42,377 bases of DNA from Rubrivivax sp. (GTDB taxonomy: Bacteria; Pseudomonadota; Gammaproteobacteria; Burkholderiales; Burkholderiaceae_C), in the NCBI GenBank assembly GCA_021300575.1, contig JAJTDM010000067.1, forward strand, positions 1-42,377, in the 5' to 3' direction. Position 1 is the stretch's first letter. Every line of letters starts with the position of its first letter. Shown piece after piece: positions 40,110 to 42,377 of this stretch. Both the position numbers and the translations under genes were made by a program. The notes beneath the pieces are model-generated. The model did not search any database. It was given only the letters and a program-made list of their open reading frames with translations, and was not told the DNA's origin.

Positions 40110-41642
40110 ATGACCAAGACCACGTCCGTCACGACCGACCACACCGAGGCTCTGGAGACCTTCGTGCAGTCCGGGCCGAGTGCCTCGGTTGCGCTGGTTC
40201 GGGCGCTGGCTGCGGTGGTGTGCGCTGACGGCGTGGTGAGCCTGCCGGAGATCTCGGCGGTGACCGACGCGGCCACGCAGCTGGACGAATCCAACCTCGG
40301 CGTCTACACCGCACTGAGGTCGATCGAACTGCGGCCGCCGATGGACGCCAGCCTGCGGCTCTTGAGCACCCAGTCTGGCAACCTGGACGCCGCACAGCGC
40401 AGCCGCCTGCTGCAACTCGCGCTGCCCGTCATCGCACTGCAAGGGGGCGAGGCCCTTAGCCATGCCGAGCGATTCGCCCAAGCCTTGCAGGCCGAGTTGC
40501 CGCCTTCCCAGCGAGCCACGCTGCAAGCCCAGGCAGGCGCGCCGCTGTGGAAGGTGTTCACGGCGCAATCGCTTCGACGGGTCACCGCTTCAGGCGAGAT
40601 CCAGGCGGCCCGCGATTGCTTTCACGCGACCAGGAGCCCCGAGGTGGCCAGGGCGCTGGCGGACTTTCTCGAGGGCGATGTCGATGCGGCCGCGCTGGCG
40701 CACCGCGTGTCGGCGGCCCGCGTGAGCTTCCTGGAGGCCCTGGAAGCCATTGAGACGGCCGCTCGCACGGCCCACAGCACCGAGGGCATGAGGGATGCGC
40801 TACTGAAGGCGGCGCGGCAACTGCAGACGCAAATCGAACAGCGGCTGCAACTCATCCGCGCACGGATTGATCTGGAAAAGCGGGAGTTCGATGAGAGCCT
40901 GGAGGACCTGATCAACGACGCCGGCAATGCCTTCGAGGTCGAGGCCCTGGGCCTTTTTCGCGAAGCCGACGAACGAAAGCCGGGCACGTGGAAGCAGCTG
41001 GCCCGTTCCAGCTTCGGGCGTGAACTGGAGCGGCGCATCACGCGCGCCGAGCGCTTGTACGCCCAGAGGCTGAGCCTGCTGCAACAAGAGGTCAGCATCT
41101 TCGCCAGCGACTACGGCTATGCCGTCACCCAGCTGCTGGCCAGCGTGCACCATGCCCGGCTGGCCCCGGTGATGCCTGGCCTGCGCATGGGCACGCGGGT
41201 GTTGAACGCGCTGGAGGGCGCGGCCGAGCTGACGCTCAAAGGCGGGGCCGTGGCCGGTGTCGGCACCGGGGCCGCGCTCTACTTCCTGGGGGCTGCTGCA
41301 GTCCTGCCCGTGGTGGCGCCGGCCGCTCCTGTGGTGGCCGGGGCGATGCTGGTGGCCGGCCTGGTCAAGTGGGTCATGGACAACGAGGCCCGCCTGGGGC
41401 GGGAGATCGCGCACAAGCGCGGGGCGTTCGAGGACGAATTGCGCCAGCACCTGCAAGCCATGCGCACCAGTTTCTTCGCGCAGCTCGACCAGACGCAGCG
41501 CAGCTTCGAGGACACCGCCACCGCCGTGATGACACCGCTGTTGCTGGAGGCCTACGCGCAAGCGGGCCTGCAGCAGGTGCAGAACCGTCTGACGCTGGAC
41601 GCGGTGCGAACGGCCCGGGCGCTGCTGGCCAAGCGCGGTTGA
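40110..41642 (+). CDS. Orphan protein with TerB-like N-terminus and a hydrophobic hairpin
   Basis: A 510-residue protein that I cannot assign with certainty. Residues 28-50 (LVRALAAVVCADGVVSLPEIS) and about 105-125 (ALQGGEALSHAE) resemble TerB-like helical motifs. Residues 190-360 are long charged helices. Residues 374-422 are very hydrophobic, alanine/valine/glycine-rich, and could be two close membrane helices. A further helical arm follows to the end. This layout recalls the stalk and membrane paddle of bacterial dynamin-like proteins, but there is no GTPase domain here. Its function is unknown. Confidence 0.85.
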   Translation: MTKTTSVTTDHTEALETFVQSGPSASVALVRALAAVVCADGVVSLPEISAVTDAATQLDESNLGVYTALRSIELRPPMDASLRLLSTQSGNLDAAQRSRLLQLALPVIALQGGEALSHAERFAQALQAELPPSQRATLQAQAGAPLWKVFTAQSLRRVTASGEIQAARDCFHATRSPEVARALADFLEGDVDAAALAHRVSAARVSFLEALEAIETAARTAHSTEGMRDALLKAARQLQTQIEQRLQLIRARIDLEKREFDESLEDLINDAGNAFEVEALGLFREADERKPGTWKQLARSSFGRELERRITRAERLYAQRLSLLQQEVSIFASDYGYAVTQLLASVHHARLAPVMPGLRMGTRVLNALEGAAELTLKGGAVAGVGTGAALYFLGAAAVLPVVAPAAPVVAGAMLVAGLVKWVMDNEARLGREIAHKRGAFEDELRQHLQAMRTSFFAQLDQTQRSFEDTATAVMTPLLLEAYAQAGLQQVQNRLTLDAVRTARALLAKRG

Positions 41643-41672
41643 GGCCGGCCCTGGCGGCCGGGATGGCCGGCC
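41643..41672. terminator. Hairpin between the orphan gene and the antiporter
   Basis: GGCCGGCC (41643-41650) pairs with GGCCGGCC (41665-41672), with a 14-base loop, between convergent genes. No T-run follows. It may be a shared terminator. Confidence 0.5.
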
Positions 41673-41697
41673 GTCTCAGCCTTTGCCGAGCCCTTGC

Positions 41698-42377
41698 TCA
41701 GCCCTGCTGTCCCAGGCCATCCGCTGCCCGGAAGCCCAGGCCCACCTTGACGATGTCGCCTTCGTGCATGGCACGCACCACAAACCGCGCCTGGCCCCAG
41801 GCGACCTCGTCGCTGATCACGGCCGGGCGGGCCAGTTGCTGCTGCATCCAGGCGCCCACCGACAGTTCAGGCGTGTCCGGTGGCGGCAGACCGTAGAACT
41901 GGCACACGGACTCGAAGGGGGCGGCGGGGTCGATGGCAAAGTCACGGAACACCGACCTCGTAGCGGGTTCGTCCACCGTGCTGGGCAGCGCCAGGCCCAG
42001 CTTGCGCGCCGCCCAGCCGATGGTGGAGCCCTGCACCACCAGCGAGGTGAGCACCACCACGAACGCGACATGGAACAGCAAGGGCGCCTGGGGCAGCCCG
42101 GCCATCATCGGGAACAGCGCGAGCACGATGGGCACCGCTCCGCGCAGGCCCACCCACGCGATGAAGGCGATCTCCCTGGGCGTGAAGCGAAACGGCTTCA
42201 GGCACAGCCACACCGCCACGGGGCGGGCCAGCAGGATGAGCACCGCTGCCATCACCAGCCCGGCCGGCACGTCATGCCACAGGCGCGAGGGCGTGACCAG
42301 CAAGCCCAGCAGCAGGAACATGCCCGCCTGGGACAGCCACGCGTAGCCGTCCATGGCCGGCAAGGTGGGGGCCACCG
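41698..42377 (-). CDS. CPA1-family cation/proton antiporter, partial (C-terminal part)
   Basis: The last 225 or so residues of a membrane antiporter. The right edge of the window cuts off the N-terminus. Visible are about five membrane helices, including FIAWVGLRGAVPIVLA, the CPA1 signature, and a C-terminal cytosolic domain after VDEPATRSVFRDF as in NhaP2/CvrA-type K+/H+ antiporters. The ions cannot be read from this part. Confidence 0.88.
   Translation of the reverse strand, partial: VAPTLPAMDGYAWLSQAGMFLLLGLLVTPSRLWHDVPAGLVMAAVLILLARPVAVWLCLKPFRFTPREIAFIAWVGLRGAVPIVLALFPMMAGLPQAPLLFHVAFVVVLTSLVVQGSTIGWAARKLGLALPSTVDEPATRSVFRDFAIDPAAPFESVCQFYGLPPPDTPELSVGAWMQQQLARPAVISDEVAWGQARFVVRAMHEGDIVKVGLGFRAADGLGQQG

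Overview
The window is about 42 kb of GC-rich chromosomal DNA from a betaproteobacterium of the order Burkholderiales. A Comamonadaceae- or Sphaerotilaceae-like origin fits best. The reasons are the recA-recX-sucCD neighbourhood, gatCAB divergent from mreBCD-mrdA-rodA, DUF4124 and DUF2889 proteins, a TctD/TctE-type two-component pair, and a BciA-like divinyl-chlorophyllide reductase typical of phototrophic Burkholderiales and their relatives. Almost everything is housekeeping. I saw no rRNA, tRNA, insertion sequence, prophage or CRISPR array.

Layout. Positions 1-222 are non-coding, with a hairpin and a 21-bp direct repeat. From 223 to 6468 six minus-strand genes form one run: a PP2C phosphatase, an FHA protein, a class-II cyclic-nucleotide phosphodiesterase, a DUF2919 membrane protein, a GT8-like glycosyltransferase, and an 887-residue protein joining a glycosyltransferase to two methyltransferases. 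Then come terC, sucD, sucC, a DUF2889 gene, recX and recA, all on the minus strand. recA has a good LexA box. A response regulator and sensor kinase diverge from recA (12427-14644). The rod-shape operon mreB-mreC-mreD-mrdA-rodA occupies 14682-20291 on the minus strand. It is divergent from gatC-gatA-gatB (20527-23908). Then follow a DUF4124 gene and pyrE (minus), xthA and bciA (plus), a small DksA/TraR protein (minus), an M14 carboxypeptidase (plus), and pyrF and purB (minus). A BMP-type ABC importer with an embedded HAD hydrolase gene spans 31923-37334. It is followed by an AbrB/MazE antitoxin beside a wrecked PemK/MazF toxin, a 54-residue basic protein, a COG2509 FAD dehydrogenase, an orphan 510-residue TerB-like/hydrophobic-hairpin protein, and the 3' part of a CPA1 antiporter running off the right edge.

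The most unusual signal is a set of short-repeat rearrangements. MreB keeps exactly its usual first 339 residues, then loses its conserved end and runs out of frame into mreC, as if a small deletion fused the two genes. rodA carries a perfect in-frame 15-bp duplication in a conserved loop. The toxin has an internal frame-shifting deletion. Phased tandem repeats sit at the 3' end of recX, upstream of recA and at the 3' end of the DksA-like gene. These may be true genome plasticity or, for the mreB-mreC and toxin junctions, assembly artefacts; the sequence alone cannot decide. The best candidates for undescribed biology are the three-domain glycosyltransferase/methyltransferase and the 510-residue orphan protein.
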